This document shows, piece after piece, positions 1 to 6,476 of a DNA stretch of 11,012 nucleotides. The position numbers and the translations under genes are program-made. The notes below the pieces were generated by a model, which made no database searches, was not told where the DNA came from, and worked only from the letters and a program-made list of their open reading frames with translations. This DNA is from JANYGM01 sp043764015 (GTDB lineage Bacteria; Bacteroidota; Bacteroidia; Cytophagales; Thermonemataceae), in assembly GCA_043764015.1 (NCBI GenBank), contig JAYUKY010000075.1:1-11012 (forward strand), written 5' to 3'. Positions within the stretch are counted from its first letter, which is position 1, and each line of letters opens with the position of its first letter.

Positions 1-1
1 A

Positions 2-238
2 AAAACGAGTTCTAGTAAGTTTATTAGTGAAAAAGGCTGGATAAAAGGTAATTTTAATTGGCAAGAAGGATATGGTGCGTTTTCTTACGCTCATTCGCAG
101 CTTGATAGCGTAATTGCATACATTCAAAATCAAGAAATACACCACCAAACGAAAACATTTAAAGAAGAATACCTAGCTTTTTTAGATAAATTTGATGTTA
201 GTTTTGAAGAACGCTATTTATTTGAATGGATAGAATAA
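2..238 (+). CDS. REP-associated tyrosine transposase (RAYT, IS200-like Y1 family), C-terminal 78 residues; 5' end outside the window
   Basis: This is the open 3' end of a gene that enters from the left edge; the frame begins at base 2 and stops with TAA at 236-238. The translation carries the C-terminal signature of Y1_Tnp proteins of the RAYT type: a WQEGYGAFSYAHSQL stretch at visible residues 20-34, then YIQNQEIHH at 40-48, and a KTFKEEYLAFLDKF segment near the end. By family knowledge, the tyrosine of the YIxNQ segment (visible residue 40, bases 119-121) is the nucleophile that attacks single-stranded DNA. The HUH metal-binding motif lies upstream and cannot be seen, so whether the full gene is intact is unknown. 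RAYTs are usually single-copy genes thought to act on short hairpin repeats (REPs). Such repeats begin only 8 bases after this stop, which strongly supports the assignment. Confidence 0.85.
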   Translation, partial: KTSSSKFISEKGWIKGNFNWQEGYGAFSYAHSQLDSVIAYIQNQEIHHQTKTFKEEYLAFLDKFDVSFEERYLFEWIE

Positions 239-246
239 AATCTGGA

Positions 247-390
247 TTCTATAAATATTACGTTCCTCTGGAACAAATACAATTTTTTGTTACGGTTTCT
301 ATAAATATTATGTTCCGCTGGAACAAATACAATTTTTTGCTATATTTTCTATAAATATTATGTTCCGCTGGAACGAATACAAAATTATTC
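247..390 (+). repeat. Three contiguous 50-bp repeats, each with a REP-like hairpin (left cluster)
   Basis: Units start at 247, 297 and 347, a period of exactly 50 bases. Each begins TTCTATAAATATTA and contains an inverted repeat GTTCC-GCT-GGAAC (loop TCT in the first unit), followed by AAATACAA or GAATACAA. The stem extends outward through TATT and AATA with one bulged A. The third unit diverges after base 380, so its tail is incomplete. The array sits between the RAYT stop codon and the next gene, as expected for REP sequences flanking their transposase. The same scaffold with a different stem occurs at 10868-10993. Confidence 0.9.
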
Positions 391-447
391 CTAAAACCTG
401 TCTGTTTTGCTTTAAAATATGATATTATATATAAAAATAACAAAAAA

Positions 448-900
448 ATGTTAGAAATTCTCATCAAAAAAGTATTAGATAACCCAAATAACGCAAGAAT
501 ATTAAGTTTTTTGAGCATAGACTTAAATGGAAATATTCATCTTAGCAATGGGAATGAAATTGGTGGTTATGATGAAGGTGGCATAATATTTTTTAGAGAG
601 TATGCAAAAGATTTACCAAGTGAAACAAAATATTTGATAGATGGCAACAATGTTCTCATAAACAAAAATAACGGTCTTATATTTGGTTGCCATTTTGGGC
701 GTTTCACTTTTATTTTTAGATGTGATTTTGAAATAAATAATATTGAAAATTCTGATAAATTACGAATGGGTTATACTCTAGATGATTGGATTGATGTTAA
801 ATTACTGGGGGAAGATTGGGCTTTGCTAAATAATTTTTATAAAGATGAATCACAACAACTGCAACTATCTTATAATCTTAGTTTCAAAAATGTAAATTAG
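448..900 (+). CDS. Hypothetical protein, 150 aa, unrecognised family
   Basis: The gene starts at ATG 448 after an A-rich leader and ends with TAG at 898-900. I do not recognise the family. The protein has no signal peptide and no obvious membrane segment, although the middle (about residues 68-95, including GLIFGCHFGRFTFIF) is rich in aromatic and beta-prone residues. The C-terminal part is acidic, with a TLDDWID segment and a run of polar residues. It is small, cytosolic-looking, asparagine-rich and AT-rich, and lies next to a mobile element. Those traits fit accessory genes such as orphan immunity proteins of polymorphic toxin systems, but no motif proves this. It is tandem with kdsA but separated from it by 80 bases containing a palindrome, so cotranscription is uncertain. 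Coding status is fairly sure because the frame is long for such AT-rich DNA and no competing frame exists. Confidence 0.7.
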   Translation: MLEILIKKVLDNPNNARILSFLSIDLNGNIHLSNGNEIGGYDEGGIIFFREYAKDLPSETKYLIDGNNVLINKNNGLIFGCHFGRFTFIFRCDFEINNIENSDKLRMGYTLDDWIDVKLLGEDWALLNNFYKDESQQLQLSYNLSFKNVN

Positions 901-922
901 TAAAATAAATGATATAGCATTC

Positions 923-943
923 AGATAAGGCAATGCCTTATCT
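923..943. repeat. Perfect 10-bp inverted repeat with 1-base centre
   Basis: AGATAAGGCA, a single A, then TGCCTTATCT. It lies in the gap after the 448-900 gene and 37 bases before the kdsA start. It could fold into a hairpin and act as a terminator for the upstream gene, but the following bases (CTACAAAT) are not a T-run. It is more GC-rich than its surroundings, so it may equally be a dispersed palindromic repeat. Confidence 0.6.
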
Positions 944-980
944 CTACAAATAAAAAATAAACCATAAAAAACCTAAAAAA

Positions 981-1814
981 ATGACAAAAAAAATTGTAAA
1001 AGTTGGCAATATTGACTGTGGCGCAGACCAGTTGTTTCTTATTTCTGGTCCTTGTGTGATAGAAGACGAAAGTATAATGATGCGCACTGCTGAAAAACTA
1101 AAAGAAGTGAGTGAACGCCTAAAAATTCCTGTAATTTTTAAGTCCTCATACCAAAAAGATAACCGTAGCTCACTTAAATACTATATTGGTCCTCGTATTG
1201 ATGAGGGTTTGAAAATGCTACAAAAAATCAAAGAACAGTTTGGTTTTGCGCTTTTGTCTGATATTCATTACCCAGACCAATGCGTGCCTGCTGCGCAAGT
1301 GCTTGATGTGTTGCAAATACCTGCTTATTTATGTATGCAGACAGATTTAATGGTGGCGGCTGCCAAAACAGGTAAAGTTATCAATATCAAACACGGACAG
1401 TTTTTAGCTCCTGAAAATATGCAAAAACCTTGCGACAAAGCAGTAGAAAGCGGAAACGACCAAATTATTTTGACTGAAAGAGGTTTTACATTGGGTTACA
1501 ATGACCTTGTCGTTGACCCACGTAGTTTTTATCACCTCAATAAAACAGGTTTTCCTGTGGTTTTTGATATTACGCACTCTATCCGCAAATATGGTATTCC
1601 TAGCGCAGATCCAAATGGTGGTGCAAGGGAGTTTTTGCCAGTTATTTCACGTGCAGGCGTGGCGGCAGGCGTTGATGGCGTGTTTATAGAAACACACCCA
1701 GACCCAAATAAAGCTCTTTGTGATGCAGCAAGCCAGCTTTCTGTGTATGATTTGGAAGAATTTTTGAAACCATTGATAGAACTTCACGAAATTGAAGTAA
1801 GATATAGGGCTTAA
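981..1814 (+). CDS. kdsA: 3-deoxy-8-phosphooctulonate synthase (KDO-8-phosphate synthase), predicted metal-dependent class
   Basis: KdsA condenses phosphoenolpyruvate with arabinose 5-phosphate to give KDO-8-phosphate, the first committed step to the KDO sugar of lipopolysaccharide, in the cytoplasm. The 277 residues match the usual family length. Visible motifs: SGPCVIE at 22-28, FKSSYQKDNRSS at 53-64, the QTDLMVAAAKTGKVINIK stretch at 120-137, LTERGFTLGYNDLVVD at 164-179, FDITHS at 195-200 and ETHPDPNKALCDAA at 237-250. Cys25, His199, Glu237 and Asp248 fall where the metal-binding Cys, His, Glu and Asp of the Aquifex enzyme lie. E. coli-type enzymes have Asn in place of that Cys, so this should be the metal-dependent class. 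The ATG at 981 puts the N-terminus just before the first conserved strand. The downstream gap is a heptamer repeat whose first base is the last base of the stop codon. I see no consensus Bacteroidota promoter in the 80 bases upstream. Confidence 0.96.
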   Translation: MTKKIVKVGNIDCGADQLFLISGPCVIEDESIMMRTAEKLKEVSERLKIPVIFKSSYQKDNRSSLKYYIGPRIDEGLKMLQKIKEQFGFALLSDIHYPDQCVPAAQVLDVLQIPAYLCMQTDLMVAAAKTGKVINIKHGQFLAPENMQKPCDKAVESGNDQIILTERGFTLGYNDLVVDPRSFYHLNKTGFPVVFDITHSIRKYGIPSADPNGGAREFLPVISRAGVAAGVDGVFIETHPDPNKALCDAASQLSVYDLEEFLKPLIELHEIEVRYRA

Positions 1815-1855
1815 TTGTGAATTTTTAATTGTGAATTGTGAATGAATACAAAATG
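1814..1855 (+). repeat. Degenerate heptamer array, family A, copy 1
   Basis: The bases read as successive 7-mers: ATTGTGA, ATTTTTA, ATTGTGA, ATTGTGA, ATGAATA, CAAAATG. The first 7-mer uses the last A of the kdsA stop codon. A near-identical array follows the next gene at 3017-3058, and inverted copies lie at 1940-2006. If transcribed, this copy could pair with the inverted copy at 1972-2006 to form a long stem around a loop of roughly 115 bases. Confidence 0.8.
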
Positions 1856-1939
1856 TTAATAATCAATAATTTACAATAAAATAACTATATAATGACTTTG
1901 AAATATTGACATCTATATTGATAAATATTTTGCCTTCAT

Positions 1940-2006
1940 TCACAATTTAAAATCCACAATTTATTTTTTTGTATTCATTCACAATTTAAAATTCACAATT
2001 CACAAT
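1940..2006 (-). repeat. Degenerate heptamer arrays, family A, two inverted copies just before a start codon
   Basis: Two stretches of the reverse-complement 7-mer are present. The first (1940-1967) reads TCACAAT, TTAAAAT, CCACAAT, TTATTTT. The second (1972-2006) reads TATTCAT, TCACAAT, TTAAAAT, TCACAAT, TCACAAT. The second ends two bases before the ATG at 2009, so the immediate 5' leader of the nucleotidyltransferase gene is made of repeat. No Shine-Dalgarno sequence is present. Confidence 0.8.
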
Positions 2007-2008
2007 TA

Positions 2009-3010
2009 ATGAAAGCACTTATTCCTGTAGCAGGTATTGGCTCAAAATTGCGCCCACACACACATACACAACCAAAATCATTAGTTCCTATTGCAGGTAA
2101 ACCTATTTTGGCGCACATTATTGATGATTTGCGGGCTGGTGGCATTACTGATTTTGTGTTTGTTTTGGGTTATTTGGGTGATAAAATTGAGGATTTTATA
2201 AAAAAACATTACGGAGATAGCATAAAAACAGAATTTATTTTGCAAGAACCTCGTGAAGGGCTTGCACACGCTGTTTGGAGTTGCAAAAAACAATTAGAAA
2301 ATGAAAAAGAATTGCTAATTGTGCTAGGAGATACTATTGCTCATTTGGATATTTCCGCAATTATCAAGGCAAAAACAAGTGTGGTGGGCGTAATGAAAGT
2401 GTCTAATCCTGCGCTTTTTGGCGTGGCAGAATTAGACGAAAAAACGCATCAAATCATCAAATTAAGTGAAAAACCAAAAATCCCAAAGTCAAATTTGGCA
2501 CTTGTGGGCATTTATAAAATAAAAAATCTGAAGGCTTTATTTGATGCTATTGAGTATATTATCAAAAATAATATCAAAAATAATGGAGAATATCACCTCA
2601 CAGATGCGCTAATGCGTATGATAACGCAAGGAGAAGTTATTTTTTCGCAACTTGTACATCATTGGTACGACTGTGGACGCAAAGAAACACTTTTGGAGGC
2701 AAATGCTATTCTTCTAAATCAAGACAAATTTAAGCAAAATTTGCCTCAATTTCCTAATACAATCATTATTCCTCCTGTAAGTATTGGTGAAAATTGTCGG
2801 CTTTCCAACTGCATCATAGGACCTAATGTTGCTATTGGTGAAGATACCATTATTGAATATTCTATTGTTCAAAACTCTATTATTGGCTCTTTTAGCGGTT
2901 TGGAGAATGTTGTACTCAAAAATTCTATCATAGGAAATGATACTTCTATTAAAGGACTTAGTCAAAGTTTGAATATTGGAGATAGTACAGAACTTAATTT
3001 CAATAAATAG
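2009..3010 (+). CDS. Sugar-1-phosphate nucleotidyltransferase with C-terminal left-handed beta-helix
   Basis: Proteins of this type join a sugar 1-phosphate to a nucleotide (dTTP, UTP or similar) to make an activated sugar for cell-surface polysaccharide. The N-terminal two-thirds is a Rossmann-like NTP_transferase domain. The nucleotide loop at residues 8-16 reads AGIGSKLRP, a variant of the usual GxGTRLRP, followed by PKSLVPIAGKPI at 22-33. A metal-binding LGDT lies at 106-109, SEKPKIP at 153-159 and WYDCGRKETLLEAN at 219-232. Residues 252-325 show short I/V/G-rich hexapeptide-like repeats (SIGENCRLSNCIIGPNVAIG) typical of a left-handed beta-helix. The layout is closest to long glucose-1-phosphate thymidylyltransferase-like proteins, but the sugar and nucleotide cannot be read from sequence. 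The gene is tightly bounded by heptamer arrays on both sides. The ATG at 2009 places the conserved MKALIPVAG strand at the very N-terminus. Confidence 0.9.
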   Translation: MKALIPVAGIGSKLRPHTHTQPKSLVPIAGKPILAHIIDDLRAGGITDFVFVLGYLGDKIEDFIKKHYGDSIKTEFILQEPREGLAHAVWSCKKQLENEKELLIVLGDTIAHLDISAIIKAKTSVVGVMKVSNPALFGVAELDEKTHQIIKLSEKPKIPKSNLALVGIYKIKNLKALFDAIEYIIKNNIKNNGEYHLTDALMRMITQGEVIFSQLVHHWYDCGRKETLLEANAILLNQDKFKQNLPQFPNTIIIPPVSIGENCRLSNCIIGPNVAIGEDTIIEYSIVQNSIIGSFSGLENVVLKNSIIGNDTSIKGLSQSLNIGDSTELNFNK

Positions 3011-3016
3011 TTTTTA

Positions 3017-3058
3017 ATTATGAATTTTTAATTGTGAATTGTGAATGAATACAAAATT
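3017..3058 (+). repeat. Degenerate heptamer array, family A, copy downstream of the nucleotidyltransferase
   Basis: The 7-mers are ATTATGA, ATTTTTA, ATTGTGA, ATTGTGA, ATGAATA, CAAAATT, the same order as the copy at 1814-1855. It begins 6 bases after the TAG at 3008-3010. With the inverted array at 1972-2006 it brackets the nucleotidyltransferase gene as an inverted pair. Confidence 0.8.
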
Positions 3059-3144
3059 TTGATAATCAAGTAATTACATGATTTTTTAGTTTAATCAAAG
3101 CATAAACTAATTATAGAAAACTACTTAATTTCAAAGATTTTCTG

Positions 3145-3152
3145 TATTTTTG
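3145..3152 (+). promoter_or_regulatory. Possible -7 element for the cysteine desulfurase gene
   Basis: TATTTTTG is an exact match to the Bacteroidota -7 consensus TAnnTTTG, 52 bases before the ATG at 3205. No TTG is found at the expected distance upstream, so support is partial, and the motif is not rare in AT-rich DNA. Confidence 0.4.
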
Positions 3153-3204
3153 TAAAATTATTTCTAAAATACTTTAAGAAAATGCTTTTAAATCTCCTAA
3201 AAAT

Positions 3205-4353
3205 ATGAGAATATACCTTGACAATGCCGCTACCACCGCTATAGATAAAGATGTTTTAGCAACAATGCTACCACTTTTAGAAGAAAATTTTGGTAATCCT
3301 TCTTCTACACATTGGCATGGCAGACAAGTACGTTCATTGATAGAAAAATCTCGTAAAACCATTGCAGAACTACTAAATACCACGCCAAGCGAGATTTTCT
3401 TTACTTCTGGTGGCACAGAAGCAGATAATACTGCTATTTGTGGTGCAATTCATACATTTCACTTAAAACACGCTATTTCTACCAAAATAGAGCATCACGC
3501 AGTAGAACACACACTTTTAGAGCGCAAAAAACGTGGTAAAATAGATATTTCTTACCTTGATTTAGATGAAAAAGGAAATATCAGTTTAACACAACTAGAT
3601 GCCTTTTTACAGAAAAACCCAAAATCTTTGGTGTCTTTGATGCACGCCAACAACGAAATAGGGAATTTAATGCCAATGGCTGAAATAGGAGAGCTTTGTA
3701 AGCATTATGGCGCATATTTTCATTCTGATACTGTTCAAACAATGGGGCATTTTTCCCACAATCTCAAAGAATTAAATATTGATTATTTGGTGGGTGCAGC
3801 GCATAAGTTTCACGGACCAAAAGGAATAGGTTTTTTGTATGTAAATGGCAAGTCAAAAATAAATCCTTTCATCACAGGGGGCGCACAAGAGCGTAATATG
3901 CGTGGCGGAACAGAAAATATTTATGGCATTATTGGTGTGGCAAAAGCCTTAGAAATAGCCTATAAAGAGATGGACGAACACAAAACACATATTCTTTCAC
4001 TCAAAAAACGTATGATTGAGAATTTGAAGGAAAGTATTGAAGATGTCCGTTTTAATGGTGAAAGTGGCAACTTAGAAAATAGCCTTTATACTGTTTTGAA
4101 TGTATCTTTGCCTGAAAATAAAGACAATGATATGTTGCTTTTCAACTTAGATATTGCAGGGATTTCTGCCTCTGGTGGAAGTGCTTGTTCTAGTGGTGCA
4201 GAAGCTGGCTCACACGTGCTTGCAGGCATTGCACACCCACGAGAGCGTGCTGCAGTGAGGTTTTCGTTTAGCAAGTATAATACTATTGAGGAGATTGATT
4301 ATACGGTCAAAACACTTGCTGGAATGTTTGAAACGAAAACTGCTCAAAAATAA
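3205..4353 (+). CDS. Cysteine desulfurase, NifS/IscS type (class V aminotransferase fold)
   Basis: This PLP enzyme takes sulfur from L-cysteine as an enzyme-bound persulfide for Fe-S clusters, tRNA thiolation or other sulfur carriers in the cytoplasm. It has 382 residues, slightly shorter than E. coli IscS. Visible features: MRIYLDNAATT at the N-terminus, TSGGTEADN at 67-75, IEHHAV at 95-100, HANNEIG at 147-153, HSDTVQT at 173-179 with the PLP-contacting Asp175 and Gln178, and GAAHKFHGPKG at 197-207 with Lys201 as the PLP lysine. The mobile catalytic loop SGGSACSSG at 323-331 carries Cys328, followed by SHVL. The long, serine-rich loop before SHVL is that of group I enzymes. No iscU, iscA or sufB-type gene is adjacent, so the scaffold partner cannot be told and iscS versus nifS is left open. 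An 8-codon upstream frame ends in the start codon (see findings). Confidence 0.95.
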   Translation: MRIYLDNAATTAIDKDVLATMLPLLEENFGNPSSTHWHGRQVRSLIEKSRKTIAELLNTTPSEIFFTSGGTEADNTAICGAIHTFHLKHAISTKIEHHAVEHTLLERKKRGKIDISYLDLDEKGNISLTQLDAFLQKNPKSLVSLMHANNEIGNLMPMAEIGELCKHYGAYFHSDTVQTMGHFSHNLKELNIDYLVGAAHKFHGPKGIGFLYVNGKSKINPFITGGAQERNMRGGTENIYGIIGVAKALEIAYKEMDEHKTHILSLKKRMIENLKESIEDVRFNGESGNLENSLYTVLNVSLPENKDNDMLLFNLDIAGISASGGSACSSGAEAGSHVLAGIAHPRERAAVRFSFSKYNTIEEIDYTVKTLAGMFETKTAQK

Positions 4354-4394
4354 ATTTATAAAAATTTTGATTTGTAACAGATATTACACATTTT

Positions 4395-4448
4395 AATTTT
4401 TGAACGGTCAGACCTCCCTTCCACTACGGTACAGACCGTTCAAAAATT
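4395..4448. terminator. Long perfect inverted repeat between convergent genes; probable bidirectional terminator or dispersed palindrome
   Basis: AATTTTTGAACGGTC (4395-4409) is the exact reverse complement of GACCGTTCAAAAATT (4434-4448), giving a 15-bp stem with a 24-base loop. The stem base is A/T-rich on each side, so the transcript in either direction ends in a U-rich run after a GC-rich upper stem. That suits termination for both the desulfurase (+) and the barrel gene (-). The loop (AGACCTCCCTTCC then ACTACGGTACA) is notably GC-rich for this genome and contains a nested GGTC-A-GACC, so the unit may also be a repeat family member. Confidence 0.7.
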
Positions 4449-4477
4449 AGACCAGAGGCTTTTTCTTAAATCAGCAA

Positions 4478-5146
4478 TTACTTGTTGATAAGAAAAGCAT
4501 AACCTACGGAAATACCAAGCGTTCTATTGTAGGCTTTGAAATCTAAATCATTATCTGGGTCATTGAAAATATTTACAATACTATTTCCATAACGTACATC
4601 AAAAGTGAAGCCACGAAGCACCACTCCTATACCAAGTTGCAAACCTAAATCAAATCTTTTGAATAATGCATCATCATCAGTTCCTAGTTTTACTTTATCT
4701 GTGTCACTTTTAGAAGGAATAAGAGAAGAAGAAGTAACTGTTCTTATGTCTGCACTCATACCAATTCCCAAAGAAGGACCAGCAGTAATATAAAATTCTG
4801 TGTTGTCGTTACCAAACTTCATTTTAGCCAATACAGGAATTTCTAAATAGTTGATATGTAGGTATTCTGTTGTAGTAGAGGTAATAGTTCCAATTTTTGT
4901 CTGTTTAGTTCTTTTATCTCCTTTTTGGATATAAAGCAGTTCTGGTTGAATAGAAAAGCCACTATTGATACCCAAATCAAAAGCAAGCCCCACTTGTGTA
5001 CTTGTTCTTAAACTTACGTCTTTGACATCTTCACTATAACCCACACTAGAAATAGTCAGCCCTATTTTAGGCGTAATTGTAACCTGTGCATTAGCATAAA
5101 AACCCGTACTCAACGCCACAATCATTGTTAAAAAAACTTTTTTCAT
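4478..5146 (-). CDS. Outer-membrane beta-barrel protein, porin/PorT-like family
   Basis: The 222-residue protein begins with a clear signal peptide (MKKVFLTMIVALSTGFYANAQ, cleavage likely near residue 20-21). The rest alternates polar and hydrophobic residues in strands, for example FSIQPELLYIQKG, LHINYLEIPVLAKMKFG, EFYITAGPSLGIG, FDLGLQLGIGVVLRGFTFDVRYG and the terminal RTLGISVGYAF. The IQPELLYIQKG and YLEIPVLAK segments are hallmarks of the Bacteroidota OMP_b-brl_2 family (8-stranded barrels in the outer membrane). The final strand ending in aromatic-rich GYAF followed by a few residues fits a barrel C-terminus. Its function is unknown, and members range from orphan barrels to secretion factors. 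It has its own promoter at 5181-5211 and is divergent from the CorA gene. Confidence 0.88.
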   Translation of the reverse strand: MKKVFLTMIVALSTGFYANAQVTITPKIGLTISSVGYSEDVKDVSLRTSTQVGLAFDLGINSGFSIQPELLYIQKGDKRTKQTKIGTITSTTTEYLHINYLEIPVLAKMKFGNDNTEFYITAGPSLGIGMSADIRTVTSSSLIPSKSDTDKVKLGTDDDALFKRFDLGLQLGIGVVLRGFTFDVRYGNSIVNIFNDPDNDLDFKAYNRTLGISVGYAFLINK

Positions 5147-5180
5147 TTTTGTTTTATTTTGATATGAATGAATTAAAGTG

Positions 5181-5211
5181 CAAATGTATTAAATTTCCTA
5201 TAAAAAAACAA
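5181..5211 (-). promoter_or_regulatory. Bacteroidota-type promoter for the outer-membrane barrel gene
   Basis: On the minus strand there is TTG (bases 5211-5209), 20 bases, then TACATTTG (5188-5181). The latter is an exact match to the -7 consensus TAnnTTTG. The -7 element is about 35 bases before the ATG at 5146. The same 20-base spacing is seen in the promoter at 7775-7805. Confidence 0.75.
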
Positions 5212-5327
5212 TACATTATTTTATAAAAGTTACTTTTTTTTGTTATTGTAGAAGTTTTTTTATAGCTTGCCTTCACAAAACTTACCTTGCAGGAAGAAAC
5301 TAATCTAACAAATTTACCTTTATCTCT

Positions 5328-6470
5328 ATGCCAATAGAAAAAGAACCACATACGCCACAACCAGAGCGCAGAAGTGTACGTGAGAGCGTACGTGAGGAAA
5401 ATCAAACTGTTTTTCATACTGGAGAATTTCCTGGTAATTATGAGGCATCAGGCAAAGACCCTGCTATTGAGGTCTTTTCGTATGATGTCAATGAAGCTAC
5501 CCGCTACGCTTTTGCCACAATGGAGCAACTTAATGCACATATTGCTCAAAATCAGCATCTTACGCATTGGATAAATATTGAAGGTTATGGAAACACAGCG
5601 TTTTTGCAAAAAATGCAAGAGCGTTTTGGCTTGCATAGTTTGGCTTTGGAAGATGTAGTTTCTGTTAATCAACGCCCAAAAGTGGATTATTATGATGGGC
5701 ATTGGTTTATTATATCAAGAATGCTTTATTTCTACGAACACAAACTCATCAATGAACAAATTGCTTTTTTCATTTTTGATAAAATAGTCATTACCATTCA
5801 AGATGAGCTGGAAGACTGTTTGGATACTATTAGAGAACGTATCTTGAAAGGAAAAGGGCAAATACGTTCTCAAAGTGCCGCTTATTTGGCGTATGCACTA
5901 ATGGACGCTATTGTAGATAATTATTTTCCTATGATAGAGGATATCAACCACCGTATGACAGAACTTGAAGAAAGTATTATGCTTGAGCCTATACCTTCTC
6001 ACGTAAACGAAATTATGAATATTAAGCGTGAAATCATACAAATACGCAAAGCTGCACTTGCAGAAAGAGATAAACTAAACGAACTTTTGCGTAGTGATTA
6101 CGTCAAAAAAGATGAAAAATTAGAAATGTATCTGCGTGATGCTCAAGACCATAGCATACAAATTGTGGATTTGTTGGAGGCTGAAAAAGAAATTGCTTAC
6201 AGTTTGATGGACGTTTATATGTCTAATGTTGGTAATAAAACTAATGATATTATGAAGTTTTTGACTTTGACTTCTAGTATTTTCATTCCTCTGACCTTCA
6301 TTGCGGGGATTTATGGAATGAATTTCTCTGCCACAGATACACAAGGAAAGCCTATTCCTGGCAATATGCCCGAGCTTTATATGCCTTATGGCTACGAGAT
6401 TGTTTGGGGCGCAATGGTAGCCATAGGAATTGGTATTGCTTTGTTTTTTAAGAAAAAGAAATGGCTTTAA
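5328..6470 (+). CDS. corA: CorA-type magnesium/cobalt transport protein
   Basis: CorA proteins are homopentameric inner-membrane channels for Mg2+ and related divalent ions. The 380 residues start with about 45 polar, charged residues lacking conserved motifs. A cytoplasmic alpha/beta domain follows, and a long helical region spans about 200-310 (IEDINHRMTELEESIMLEP and the charged NIKREIIQIRKAALAERDKL). Two C-terminal membrane helices lie at about 311-328 and 357-375. The signature YGMNF is at 329-333, just after the first helix. The periplasmic loop has MPELYMPYGYE at 347-357, close to the MPEL signature, and the protein ends in a lysine-rich tail (KKKKWL), as in the family. The gene is divergent from the barrel gene with a 181-base gap. 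TACCTTTA at 5314-5321 resembles a -7 box but is too close to the ATG to be convincing. The N-terminus could begin at a later codon, but no better start is obvious. Confidence 0.93.
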   Translation: MPIEKEPHTPQPERRSVRESVREENQTVFHTGEFPGNYEASGKDPAIEVFSYDVNEATRYAFATMEQLNAHIAQNQHLTHWINIEGYGNTAFLQKMQERFGLHSLALEDVVSVNQRPKVDYYDGHWFIISRMLYFYEHKLINEQIAFFIFDKIVITIQDELEDCLDTIRERILKGKGQIRSQSAAYLAYALMDAIVDNYFPMIEDINHRMTELEESIMLEPIPSHVNEIMNIKREIIQIRKAALAERDKLNELLRSDYVKKDEKLEMYLRDAQDHSIQIVDLLEAEKEIAYSLMDVYMSNVGNKTNDIMKFLTLTSSIFIPLTFIAGIYGMNFSATDTQGKPIPGNMPELYMPYGYEIVWGAMVAIGIGIALFFKKKKWL

Positions 6471-6476
6471 TATAAA

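Noticed and set aside
247..390. CRISPR array
   Set aside because: The three units are contiguous with a fixed 50-base period and similar sequence throughout; there are no unique spacers and no cas genes.
258..518. Minus-strand open frame across the 50-bp repeats
   Set aside because: Its tail is simply the translated repeat, and its head lies antisense to the start of the 448-900 gene; no promoter or protein signature.
2081..2965. Minus-strand open frames inside the nucleotidyltransferase gene
   Set aside because: Antisense shadows of a well-supported gene, with no recognisable motifs.
5314..5321. TACCTTTA as the -7 box of corA
   Set aside because: It ends only 6 bases before the ATG and has no TTG at proper spacing, so it would give an almost leaderless transcript.
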